DNA of 41,006 nt from an uncultured Alistipes sp. (GTDB lineage: Bacteria; Bacteroidota; Bacteroidia; Bacteroidales; Rikenellaceae): contig CALGRZ010000065.1 in the NCBI GenBank assembly GCA_937880705.1, forward strand, positions 1 through 41,006. Direction: 5' to 3'. The notes under the pieces are model-generated. The model searched no databases. It saw only the letters and a program-made list of their open reading frames with translations, and had not been told where the DNA came from. The number at the start of each line of letters is the position of its first letter. Position 1 is the first letter of the stretch. Shown here piece after piece: positions 1-8,773 of this stretch. Position numbers and translations under genes: made by a program.

Positions 1-73
1 GAATAGGAGCCGACTCGTGGTTGGCACCCTTCTTCACGCAGCACATCTGCTGCACTTCGTGTGAGTAAATCAT
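1..73 (-). CDS. Iron-sulfur cluster assembly scaffold-like protein, N-terminal fragment (runs off left edge)
   Basis: The minus-strand ATG is at 71-73 and the frame stays open to base 1, giving 24 codons that begin MIYSHEVQQMCCVKKG. This Cys-Cys-containing start resembles the N-terminus of a Bacteroidetes protein family annotated as iron-sulfur cluster assembly scaffold proteins (recalled, not searched). A good minus-strand promoter lies at 139-170 with no other gene between, which supports a real start here. Only the first two dozen residues are visible, so the function is a family-level guess. Confidence 0.55.
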   Translation of the reverse strand, partial: MIYSHEVQQMCCVKKGANHESAPI

Positions 74-138
74 AGTTTTATTACTTTATTAGTTATGTGT
101 TTTTGAACTCTTTGTTGTTACTTATGCACAAATCGTGA

Positions 139-170
139 CAAAGGTATGAAATAAAAACCGATTTGTCAAA
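139..170 (-). promoter_or_regulatory. Bacteroides-type promoter for the left-edge gene
   Basis: Read on the minus strand: TTTG (170-167), 20 nt spacer, TACCTTTG (146-139). This matches the -33 TTTG / -7 TAnnTTTG pattern of the primary sigma factor of Bacteroidetes. Transcription would start near 132 and run into the gene starting at 73. Confidence 0.7.
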
Positions 171-233
171 CGTGAGTTACTAAATTTTTTAAATATTTAT
201 ATTTATGCGTTGTCGGCCATGCCTATAAAAAGG

Positions 234-271
234 GTAGGGGATGGCTAATTTACTCGTTAGTCATCCCCTAC
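234..271 (-). terminator. Hairpin terminator of the Oar-like receptor gene
   Basis: A 15-bp stem (234-248 with 257-271, one G-T pair) encloses an 8-nt loop. On the minus strand it is followed by a T run (complement of the A run at 227-231). It sits just past the stop codon of the receptor gene that ends at 294. Confidence 0.8.
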
Positions 272-293
272 GATTGCCTGTGGTACGGTTACG

Positions 294-3200
294 TCAGAAT
301 ACCACGCGCACGCCAAGTTGCATGTGCCAGCGCGAGGCGATATTGTCGGTGGTGTACTCCGCACCCGTGAACTTATAGACGGGGCGGAAGTTCTCGCCTG
401 CGGCTTGTAGTTCGGTGATCATCAGTGGCGAGAGTGTCCAATTTGAGGTGCGGTGCACAAGGCCCCAGCCACGGTTGAGCAGGTTGCTTAAGTTGATGAT
501 GTCGAGCGACAGCTCCACACGTCTGTCACTCTGCTTGTCGAAGTAGAACGACTGCGCGATATGTAGGTCGAGGCGGTGCACAAAGGGCAGCGAGTGCGAG
601 TTGCGCTCGGCAAAGCGGCCTCGGTGCGAGCGGAGGTAGCTATCACCCTCGATGTAGTCGTTAAACGCTGTGGCGGATGTCTCATCAGCCCACAACATAG
701 TCGGCATCTCGGCCTCGGTGGGTATGTATATCAGTGAGTTGCCGCGATAGGTGTCGCCATTCTCGTCGACCTTGCCACGCGCATAGGTCAGCGAGTAGTG
801 GTCACCCGAGTGGCCGTTGTAGAGCAGCATCAGGTTGGTGCCAAAGGCCCCGTAACGACGTGAGTAGCTGATCGTTGCTACGACCTTATGCGGGAATTCA
901 TAGATGGAGTTGCTCAATACGGGCGAGTTGCTGTTGACTGTATAGGTGCGACCCCAGTTTGATGACGACTGCGCCGAGACACCGTCGTTGATGCTCTTCG
1001 ACTGCGAGAAGGTGTAGGCGGCCGAGAGGCTTAGGCCCGGGGCAAAGTGGGGTGTGTACTCGGCACGCGCCGTGGCCGACCACGAGTAGCCCTTGTGGGT
1101 ATTCTTCAGGTGGTACACGGCCGAGAAGTCCGACGTTGTAGAGTCGTAGTATGTTGCCGATGTGGTGCTATCCTGTCCACCAACCAGCAGACGACGGCCG
1201 TTATCCTCTGCCACGAGGTTCTCGACGAAGATCTGGTTGAGACCCTTGGTGAAGTCGGCATCGAGGCTTAGGCGCAGACCTCTGACAGCAAGTCCCGATA
1301 TGCCGCCCGCGATGCGGAACACCTGCGGGTAGCGGAAGTTGCGCGCCACGACATCTATCGAGGGGTTGCTCTTGATGCCCACCTCCTCGGGGTTGAGGCT
1401 GAAGGCGGGGGTCTCGGCAGGGTTGTTCACCGTGACGCCCGTAGAGCCGAGGCCGGTGTTCTGATAGCAGTTCGAGAGCCATACGAAGGGTATGCGACCG
1501 GTGTATATGCCAGCATTGGCGTATGCTCGGATGTTGTGGTTGTCCCACTCGACACCTACGCGGGGCGAGAGCAGAAGCTGCAAGCGCGGAATGTCGCCCG
1601 TCGGGGTGCCTATCTCGGCAAAGTGACTCGAGTTAAACGCCTCATTTACAATGGGTGTGTCGAACATTACGGGGATGTCGACGCGCAGACCGTATGAGAG
1701 TTTGAGGTGGCTGCCAAAGCCGATATCGTCCTGCGCATACAGGGCAAACTGTCCTGTGCTGACGGGCGGATTCTTCTCACCGCTTGCGAAGTATCCGTAG
1801 GCATACTGCGTGGCACGGTCGGCGAGGAAGTCCTCCATTGAGGCGTAGGTGTAGGTGCCTCGTGCGTTGGCCAGGTAGAGGTTGTCGGCACGGTATATCT
1901 CGTTCGAGGTACCGATGGTGATGTCGTGCACGCCGCGCGAGAAGGTTACGTTGTCGCTGATGATGTAGATATCCTGCACAAGCATGTTGCGACCCGAGTA
2001 GGGGCTTGTGCCGATTGTCGCTGTGCCGTTGCCTCGCTCACCCAGACCATTGATAATGACCGCAGGAAGGCTCTCGGGGGTGGTGCGACCATCGCGCAGG
2101 CGTGTGTAACCCACGCGCAGCGAGTTCTCTACGGTGGTGCCACGGCGGGTACGCTTCGACGAGTTGAGCTCGGCCACGAGCGAGTGGCTGCGGCTGATGT
2201 TGGTGTACTCGGCCCCCGTGAAGTAGAACGCCTGCGCCGTGTTGGACGATGCCGCAGCGTCGGCATTGAGCATGTTGTAGCGTACCGAGAGGTGGTTGCG
2301 GTCGTTGATGTTCCAATCGATGCGAGCCACTGCCGAGCCCGTGATATCCTTCACCTGGTGCTCGCCCCAGCCGCCGCCATCGTAGCCCGTGAGGGCCTTG
2401 TATCGCTCCGATATTTGCCGTGCCTCATCCGGCGTTATGGCTGATGTGGCATCGCCCGGATGGTGTGACGATGGGGTAGTGCTGCGGTTAAACTCGCCGG
2501 CAACAAAAAAGTGTAATTTATTCTTTATTATAGGGCCTCCGAGGGTCACGCCGACGATGTTTGTCATCTGCTCCGTGAGGCGGGTGCGCTGGGCAATGTC
2601 TCGGCCGGGTGTAGAGCCCCAAAAGTGCTGGTTGTTGAAGTAGGTGTAGGCCGAGCCTCGGAGCTGGTTGTCACCGGCTCGGGTGATGGCGTCGATGCCA
2701 CCTCCGGTGAAGCCGCTACGGCGCACGTCAACGGTTGATGTAGTGATAGTTACAGCCTCCAAAGCATCAATCGGAATGGGGTTCGCGTTGGTCAGCGAGC
2801 CGGTCATTCCGGTGGTGCCCAGACCATAGATGTCGGCAGCCGGTGAGCCATCTATCGAGAAGGCGTTGTAGCGGGTGCTCTGACCACCCAAAATGATGCC
2901 TCCCGAGGCGGGGCTGACGGCCGACGAGAGGATGTTTGTAAGGTCGTAAATCGAGCGGTCGATAGAGGGTATTTTCTCCATTTCGGAGCGGTTGTAGTAG
3001 CCCTCTTTTGGGTGTGCACTGCCGCCCAAAACATAGACCTCTTCAAGGTCGATACTCTCTTCGTGGAGTGTGATGTCGTGTACGGCGGTCTGGCCCAACA
3101 CAAGGTTTATGCCCGCCACTTTGACGGTGTTGTATCCGAGGAATGAGATTGTGATTTCGTATGGGCCACCGATGCGCATTCCGCTGATGGTGTAGTGTCC

Positions 3201-3380
3201 CTCGCCATTGGTGGTGGTGGAGTATTGGCTACCCGAGGGGGTATGCAGCGCGACGATGGTCGCACCGGGCAGGGGGTTGTCGTTGGCGGTCACGGTGCCT
3301 CGTACCGACGAGGTGGTAACCTGTGCAGTCGACACTGCCACGACAAGGAGCAGTGCGACGGTTAAAAGCAGTCGCTTCAT
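294..3380 (-). CDS. Oar-like TonB-dependent receptor
   Basis: 1028 residues. An N-terminal signal peptide (about 1-19, ending STAQ) precedes a carboxypeptidase-regulatory-like beta-sandwich (about 22-110, with GTVTANDNPLPGATIV). A plug domain follows, with the SGFTGGGIDAITRAG segment around residue 225 that is characteristic of Oar/OmpA-type receptors. The rest is a long beta-barrel closing on the terminal aromatic of GVRVVF. The protein should sit in the outer membrane and import a ligand using TonB energy. The substrate is not readable, and there is no SusD partner beside it. The gene is monocistronic: divergent from the SusC gene and followed by its own hairpin. The start follows from the signal peptide. 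A possible minus-strand -7 box, TAAATTTG, is at 3463-3456. Confidence 0.88.
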   Translation of the reverse strand: MKRLLLTVALLLVVAVSTAQVTTSSVRGTVTANDNPLPGATIVALHTPSGSQYSTTTNGEGHYTISGMRIGGPYEITISFLGYNTVKVAGINLVLGQTAVHDITLHEESIDLEEVYVLGGSAHPKEGYYNRSEMEKIPSIDRSIYDLTNILSSAVSPASGGIILGGQSTRYNAFSIDGSPAADIYGLGTTGMTGSLTNANPIPIDALEAVTITTSTVDVRRSGFTGGGIDAITRAGDNQLRGSAYTYFNNQHFWGSTPGRDIAQRTRLTEQMTNIVGVTLGGPIIKNKLHFFVAGEFNRSTTPSSHHPGDATSAITPDEARQISERYKALTGYDGGGWGEHQVKDITGSAVARIDWNINDRNHLSVRYNMLNADAAASSNTAQAFYFTGAEYTNISRSHSLVAELNSSKRTRRGTTVENSLRVGYTRLRDGRTTPESLPAVIINGLGERGNGTATIGTSPYSGRNMLVQDIYIISDNVTFSRGVHDITIGTSNEIYRADNLYLANARGTYTYASMEDFLADRATQYAYGYFASGEKNPPVSTGQFALYAQDDIGFGSHLKLSYGLRVDIPVMFDTPIVNEAFNSSHFAEIGTPTGDIPRLQLLLSPRVGVEWDNHNIRAYANAGIYTGRIPFVWLSNCYQNTGLGSTGVTVNNPAETPAFSLNPEEVGIKSNPSIDVVARNFRYPQVFRIAGGISGLAVRGLRLSLDADFTKGLNQIFVENLVAEDNGRRLLVGGQDSTTSATYYDSTTSDFSAVYHLKNTHKGYSWSATARAEYTPHFAPGLSLSAAYTFSQSKSINDGVSAQSSSNWGRTYTVNSNSPVLSNSIYEFPHKVVATISYSRRYGAFGTNLMLLYNGHSGDHYSLTYARGKVDENGDTYRGNSLIYIPTEAEMPTMLWADETSATAFNDYIEGDSYLRSHRGRFAERNSHSLPFVHRLDLHIAQSFYFDKQSDRRVELSLDIINLSNLLNRGWGLVHRTSNWTLSPLMITELQAAGENFRPVYKFTGAEYTTDNIASRWHMQLGVRVVF

Positions 3381-3836
3381 TGTTGAGAATTTGAGAGTGC
3401 TATTTATGCACCAGTTAGAGAAAAATCATCTTTGGCTCGAGGCTCAAAGCGAGTGCAAATTTATTGTAAAAAATCTATTTCCGCAATAACTTTTCAAACT
3501 TTTTTGGTGCGTTGTGTGAAAAGTTTCACAATGAGATCAAAAAAATTGCATAATGGATAAATATGTAACTATTTTCATCGGTTATGCACCAAATATTCGG
3601 GCATTGAGCAGAAAATTGGTTACATAGCGTGGTCTTATGGTGTGTTGTGTCGGCTCATATTTATGGCCTTTGGAGTCGAATTTACACTTAATAATATAAA
3701 AAAAAGCGGGGGAAATTTTGTAGTTTACAATTATTGGGTTATCTTTGTGCATTAACTTTACGCGGAAAATCCCAAGTTTTGCGCTAAAGGAGAAAGGAAA
3801 CTTTATAACTTTATACAAATTTTTTATTTAAAACTA
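3381..3836. other. Divergent intergenic region between the Oar-like and SusC-like genes
   Basis: 456 bases, AT-rich, without a convincing gene. It holds a likely minus-strand -7 box (CAAATTTA at 3456-3463 as read on plus) for the Oar-like gene and a consensus plus-strand promoter (3717-3747) for the SusC operon. A 78-codon minus-strand reading frame at 3582-3818 has no recognisable features and is probably not a gene. The 5' untranslated leader of the SusC operon is about 80 nt. Confidence 0.6.
3717..3747 (+). promoter_or_regulatory. Consensus promoter of the SusC-SusD operon
   Basis: TTTG at 3717-3720, a 19-nt spacer, then TATCTTTG at 3740-3747. This is an exact fit to the Bacteroides -33/-7 consensus. 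It predicts a start site near 3754 and a leader of about 80 nt before the ATG at 3837. Confidence 0.8.
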
Positions 3837-6800
3837 ATGCTTATGGTTAGAAAAGTTGTACTATCAATGGTTGCAACTCTGGTCTTGGGCTGCTTCGGCG
3901 CTTATGCACAAGGTCAGCGTGTTACCGGTACAGTGACCGATGAGACCGGTGCGCCGGTCATCGGAGCAGCGGTTGTAGTCGAGGGCACCTCTCGCGGTAC
4001 TACTACCGACGTTGCCGGTTTTTATGAGATCGCAGCTTCTGCTGATGCCAACCTGGTATTCTCGTACCTGGGTTTGCAGTCGCAGACAGTAGCGGTAGCA
4101 GGTCGCACGACTGTAGACGTAGTTCTCGCTGCTGATTCAGAGCAGATCGAGGAGGTCATCGTACAGGCGTTCGGTACTGCAAAGAAGGAGGCCTTTACCG
4201 GTTCGGCAAAGGTCGTTAAGTCTGACGATATCTTGAAGTCGTCGACAACCAACGCTCTTAGCAGCTTGGATGGTAAGGTATCAGGTGTGCAGATGCGTTC
4301 TGCTTCTGGTCAGCCCGGTGCTGGCGCACCCTCGATCATCATCCGTGGTTTCAGCTCGATCAACGCCGGTGTGAGCCCCCTGATCGTGTTGGACGGTATG
4401 CCCTTTGACGGTAGCATCGGTGACATCAACCCCGCCGATATCGAGTCAATGACCGTCTTGAAGGATGCTGCATCTAACGCACTTTATGGTGCTCGTGGTG
4501 CTAACGGTGTGATTATGATTACTACCAAGCGCGCTACTTCTAATGATGCTGTTGTAAATGTTGACCTTAAGGTCGGTGTTAACTCGCGTGCCGAGAAGGA
4601 TTACAACTACGTTCGTGATCCGGGTCAGTACTATGAGTTGCACTACAAGGCTCTCTACAACAAGTACATCGCTGATGGTATGGAGCCCGCCCAGGCTCAT
4701 AAGCTTGCAAACAAGAATTTGGCTGGTCCTCAGGCAAACGGTGGTCTTGTTTACAATGTATATAATGTGCCTGCAGGTCAGTACCTCATTGGTGATAACG
4801 GCCGTATCAACCCCAACGCCACTCTCGGTAACGTAGTTAACTACCGTGGTCAGGACTACTTGCTGACTCCCGATGACTGGCAGGATGAGGTGTATGGTAC
4901 CGGTGTTCGTCAGGAGTACACTGCAAGCGTTTCAGGTCGTTCAGATCGCGCTAACTTCTTCGCATCGTTCGGTTACTTGAACAACGACGGTATCGTTGAC
5001 AAGTCTAACTACGTTCGTTACACTGCACGTTTGAAGGCTGACTTCCAGGCAAAGAAGTGGCTGCGTATCGGTGGTAACGTATCTTACACCAACTATCGTG
5101 GTGAGCAGACTCAGGGTGAGGGTTCTACCAGTTCTACCGCTAACATCTTCGCCTTTACCTCGACGATCGCTCCTATCTATCCTCTCTACGTTCGTGACGG
5201 CGAGGGTAACATCATGCGCGACGAGGCAGGTAACATCATCTACGACCACGGTACTACCAACCAGGCCGGTTCAAACGCAGGTTTGGCTCGTCCCTTCCTT
5301 ACCGGTTCGAACGCTGTAGCAGCTCACTATCTGGATGTTAACAAGTATGCCGGTCACACCGCTACTACATTCGGTTATATCGACATCTCGTTCTTGAAGG
5401 ACTTTAAGTTCACCTTCAACGGTAGTGCATTTGTCGATACTTCGGATTCTACCAACATGACCAACAGCTTCTATGGCCAGTACGCTTCGGCAGGTGGTCA
5501 GCTGGGTCGTGGTCAGAGCATAGGCTTTACCTACAACCTCCAGCAGTTGCTTAACTACACCAAGGTATTCGGCGCTGATGATCAGCACAACCTGAACGTG
5601 ATGATTGGTCACGAGAACTACAGCCTGATGTCTACATCGGTTAGCGGTAACAAGTCTTCAATGTTCTCACCCGACAACCTTGAGCTTGGTAGTGCCATCA
5701 TTACCTTGTCAGCAGGTTCATCGCGTGGCGAGTACAACAACGAGGGTTACTTCGGTCGTGTTCAGTACGATTACGACAACCGTATCTTCGCATCGGCATC
5801 TTATCGTCGTGATGCATCTTCACGCTTCCATCCCGATCACCGTTGGGGTGACTTCTACTCTGCAGGTATCGCTTGGTTGATCAACCGCGAGTCTTGGTAC
5901 AATGTGCCTTGGATGGATATGTTGAAGCTTAAGGCCTCTTACGGTTCACAGGGTAACGATAACATCAGCTCTTACCTCTACACCGATATCTACGGCTTTA
6001 CCGAGCAGGATGGTAGCGTAGCAGCTGTCCTTACCTCAAAGGGTAATCCCAACATCACTTGGGAGACCAACGCTAACTTCAACGCAGGTGTTGAGTTTGG
6101 TTTCTTCAACAGCCGTTTGAGCGGTAACCTTGAGTACTTCTACCGTAAGACATCTGACATGTTGTCGTTCTTCGCTGTACCTCCTTCAATGGGTTACTCG
6201 GGCTACTACGATAACATCGGTGATATGGTTAACCAGGGTGTTGAGTTGGAGTTGAACGCAAATATCTTCAACAAGCGTAACTTCCGTTGGGATCTTAACT
6301 TCAACATTACCTATGTTGATAATAAGATTGCCAAGCTTGCCGATAAGAACAAGACTCAGAAGGTTTACACCGCTGATGGCTTCGAGCCCGTCTACGGTTA
6401 CTCTTCAGGTAACAACTTCTACGGTGAGGGTCAGCCTCTCTACGCTCTCTTCATGCCCAAGTTTGCAGGTATCAACGAGAAGGGTCTTCCCACTTGGTAT
6501 GAGGCAATTTATCAGAAGGATGAGAATGGAGCTGTTGTGTTTGACGAGCAGGGTAACCCCGTCGTAGGCGAGTGGAAACCTACTGAGACATATTCTGATG
6601 CAACTCAGGTTGTTCATGGCACAGCCCAGCCCGATGTGTACGGTGGTTTCGGTACTAACTTCGCCTTCTACGGTTTCGACCTTTCGTTGAACTTCGTATA
6701 CCAGATTGGTGGTGAGATCTACGACTCGGCTTACGCAGCTTCGTTGGCGTCGCCCACCTCATCGAACATTGGTCGTGCTTACCACGCAGACCTCTACGAT

Positions 6801-7121
6801 GCTTGGACTCCTGAGAAGCCTAATAAGACCATTCCTCGCTTCCAGTATGGTGATCAGTACAACAACTCATCTTCGGATCAGTACATCACCGATGCCAGCT
6901 ATTTGAGCCTGCAGAATATTAACTTCGGTTACACTCTGCCTCAGCACATTACCCAGAAGATCGGCATATCACGTCTGCGTATCTATCTCGCTTGCGAGAA
7001 CGTATGGTTGTGGTCACAGCGCCAGGGTCTTGATCCTCGCCAGTCGTTCACCGGTAATGCAGGTGCAGGTTACTACTCTCCCGTTCGTACCATCTCTGGT
7101 GGTCTTAACGTAACATTCTAA
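3837..7121 (+). CDS. SusC/RagA-family TonB-linked outer-membrane transporter
   Basis: 1094 residues. The signal peptide covers about 1-24 (ends GAYA, next residue Q), followed by a carboxypeptidase-regulatory-like domain (about 28-105, GTVTDETGAPVIGAAVVVEG). The TonB plug contains the SusC hallmarks LSSLDGKVSGVQ, IIRGFSS and LKDAASNALYGARGANGV. The beta-barrel ends in GGLNVTF. It forms the outer-membrane channel that pairs with a SusD lid to import glycans or oligopeptides. It is the first gene of an operon with SusD (31-nt gap) and a lipoprotein. Two start codons are possible (3837 or 3843); both keep the signal peptide. The nearby proteases favour a peptide substrate, but that is inference. 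Confidence 0.95.
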   Translation: MLMVRKVVLSMVATLVLGCFGAYAQGQRVTGTVTDETGAPVIGAAVVVEGTSRGTTTDVAGFYEIAASADANLVFSYLGLQSQTVAVAGRTTVDVVLAADSEQIEEVIVQAFGTAKKEAFTGSAKVVKSDDILKSSTTNALSSLDGKVSGVQMRSASGQPGAGAPSIIIRGFSSINAGVSPLIVLDGMPFDGSIGDINPADIESMTVLKDAASNALYGARGANGVIMITTKRATSNDAVVNVDLKVGVNSRAEKDYNYVRDPGQYYELHYKALYNKYIADGMEPAQAHKLANKNLAGPQANGGLVYNVYNVPAGQYLIGDNGRINPNATLGNVVNYRGQDYLLTPDDWQDEVYGTGVRQEYTASVSGRSDRANFFASFGYLNNDGIVDKSNYVRYTARLKADFQAKKWLRIGGNVSYTNYRGEQTQGEGSTSSTANIFAFTSTIAPIYPLYVRDGEGNIMRDEAGNIIYDHGTTNQAGSNAGLARPFLTGSNAVAAHYLDVNKYAGHTATTFGYIDISFLKDFKFTFNGSAFVDTSDSTNMTNSFYGQYASAGGQLGRGQSIGFTYNLQQLLNYTKVFGADDQHNLNVMIGHENYSLMSTSVSGNKSSMFSPDNLELGSAIITLSAGSSRGEYNNEGYFGRVQYDYDNRIFASASYRRDASSRFHPDHRWGDFYSAGIAWLINRESWYNVPWMDMLKLKASYGSQGNDNISSYLYTDIYGFTEQDGSVAAVLTSKGNPNITWETNANFNAGVEFGFFNSRLSGNLEYFYRKTSDMLSFFAVPPSMGYSGYYDNIGDMVNQGVELELNANIFNKRNFRWDLNFNITYVDNKIAKLADKNKTQKVYTADGFEPVYGYSSGNNFYGEGQPLYALFMPKFAGINEKGLPTWYEAIYQKDENGAVVFDEQGNPVVGEWKPTETYSDATQVVHGTAQPDVYGGFGTNFAFYGFDLSLNFVYQIGGEIYDSAYAASLASPTSSNIGRAYHADLYDAWTPEKPNKTIPRFQYGDQYNNSSSDQYITDASYLSLQNINFGYTLPQHITQKIGISRLRIYLACENVWLWSQRQGLDPRQSFTGNAGAGYYSPVRTISGGLNVTF

Positions 7122-7152
7122 TCTGTAACCAAAATAATAGGAGAATAAAGAT

Positions 7153-8745
7153 ATGAAGAATATATTGAAATATGCATTTACGCTTGGTCTTGTTGGTGCG
7201 CTTGCTCTTACAAGCTGTATCAAGGAGACATTCCCCCAGGGCGGTTCTGCTACCAGTGAGCAGATGACAGGCAATACCAAGGCATTTGAGGCTCTGTTGC
7301 GTGGTATCCCCGGCTACCTTATGCAGCCCAGTACCCACTCTGGTGGCCACTATGAGATTGGTTATCCCGGTATGGTGACAATCCGTGAGATGATGTTAAA
7401 TGATGTTGCTATCGAGAATATTGGCTACGAGTGGTTCGGTTGCTGGCACGAGAATACCTATCAGGGCGAGAACTACATCTACGGTCAGTACATCTGGAAC
7501 TACTACACCGAGTGTGTTATGACTACCAACAAGGTTATTGAGTTCGACGAGGGCGAGAATACCGATGAGGCTATTTTGCCCCACATCGGTGCTGCATACG
7601 CCTACCGTGCTATGTTGTGGTTGGATATGGGTCAGATGTATGAGTTTAAGCCCAATCTCTACACCTCGAAGCCCGAGGTTGAGGGTTTGACCATTCCCCA
7701 CCTCCACGAGAATCTGACAGAGGATGAGGCTCGTAACAACCCTCGTCTGCCCAAGGAAGAGTTGGTTGAGCTTATCCGTGCCGACCTTCAGAAGGCTATC
7801 GAGTATACTCACGATCGTCCCCGTTTGAGCATGGCTATGCCCGATGAGGCTGTAGCTTATGGTTTGCTCGCACGTTTGGAGATGTGGAACGAGGATTATG
7901 AGGCTGCCAAGGCTGCTGCCGAGAAGGCTATCGAGCTCTCTGGTTGCACCCCCTTGACCGAGGCCCAGTGGACCTCTACCACCTCTGGTTTTAACTCGAT
8001 TGACAGCCAGAACTCTTGGATGTTGGGTCTTGCTCTTACCGAGGAGAGCCCTGCTGTTAAGACCGGTATCCTTAACCACGCTTCATGGTTCTGTGCAGAG
8101 ACCTACTTTGGCTATTGCGGTGCAGGTGCATTCCGTAAGGCTGATGCCAAGTTCTACTCTCAGATCAGCGATAAGGACTTCCGTAAGAAGTCTTGGAAGG
8201 CTCCCGAGGGCTCGAAGCTCGACGTTCCTATGATTGCTGATACCGAGTACTATTTCCAGGAGAATCTTCCCGAGTTGGCAGGTATCAAGTTCCGTCCCGG
8301 TGCAGGTAACACTGATGACTACCTGATCGGTGCAAAGTCTGACTTCCCCTTGATGCGTGTTGAGGAGATGCACTTCATCATCGCAGAGTGCGAGGCTCGT
8401 AATGGCAATGCTGACTACCTCTTCAACTTCATGCGTACCTATCGTAACCCCGATTACAACATCTTTGTTGAGGGTGAGGAGCTTATCGCTGAGGTTCTGT
8501 TCCAGAAGCGTGTAGAGTTCTGGATGGAGGGTGTCCTCTTCTTCGACTACAAGCGTTGCCCCGAGTACCTTACTATAGAGCGCGGTTATCAGGGTACCAA
8601 CCACTATCCTGTCTCACAGTTCAACGTAGAGGGTCTTGCACCTTGGATGAATCTCTGTATCGTTGTTACTGAGAGCAACCAGAACCCTGCGTTGATCAAC
8701 AACCCCGATCCTTCGCAGACCGTTCCTTTCTGGTCAGGTGAGTAA
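7153..8745 (+). CDS. SusD/RagB-family surface lipoprotein
   Basis: 530 residues. A lipoprotein signal peptide ends ALTSC with the acylated Cys at residue 22. Family features include the TPR-like helical segment around AYAYRAMLWLDMGQMYEF (near 145), a second helix pair around VAYGLLARLEMW, and the C-terminal QKRVEFWMEG motif followed by the conserved LFFDYKR. SusD proteins are lipid-anchored at the cell surface, bind the ligand and close over the SusC barrel. The gene lies 31 nt after the SusC gene and 28 nt before a third lipoprotein gene, so the three are probably cotranscribed. Ligand identity cannot be inferred from the sequence alone. Confidence 0.94.
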   Translation: MKNILKYAFTLGLVGALALTSCIKETFPQGGSATSEQMTGNTKAFEALLRGIPGYLMQPSTHSGGHYEIGYPGMVTIREMMLNDVAIENIGYEWFGCWHENTYQGENYIYGQYIWNYYTECVMTTNKVIEFDEGENTDEAILPHIGAAYAYRAMLWLDMGQMYEFKPNLYTSKPEVEGLTIPHLHENLTEDEARNNPRLPKEELVELIRADLQKAIEYTHDRPRLSMAMPDEAVAYGLLARLEMWNEDYEAAKAAAEKAIELSGCTPLTEAQWTSTTSGFNSIDSQNSWMLGLALTEESPAVKTGILNHASWFCAETYFGYCGAGAFRKADAKFYSQISDKDFRKKSWKAPEGSKLDVPMIADTEYYFQENLPELAGIKFRPGAGNTDDYLIGAKSDFPLMRVEEMHFIIAECEARNGNADYLFNFMRTYRNPDYNIFVEGEELIAEVLFQKRVEFWMEGVLFFDYKRCPEYLTIERGYQGTNHYPVSQFNVEGLAPWMNLCIVVTESNQNPALINNPDPSQTVPFWSGE

Positions 8746-8773
8746 TTTGTTAACTTATCAATGAAGAATTAAC

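Noticed and set aside
3582..3818. 78-codon minus-strand frame in the AT-rich gap before the SusC operon
   Set aside because: No signal peptide, domain or promoter fit; it overlaps the SusC promoter and leader.
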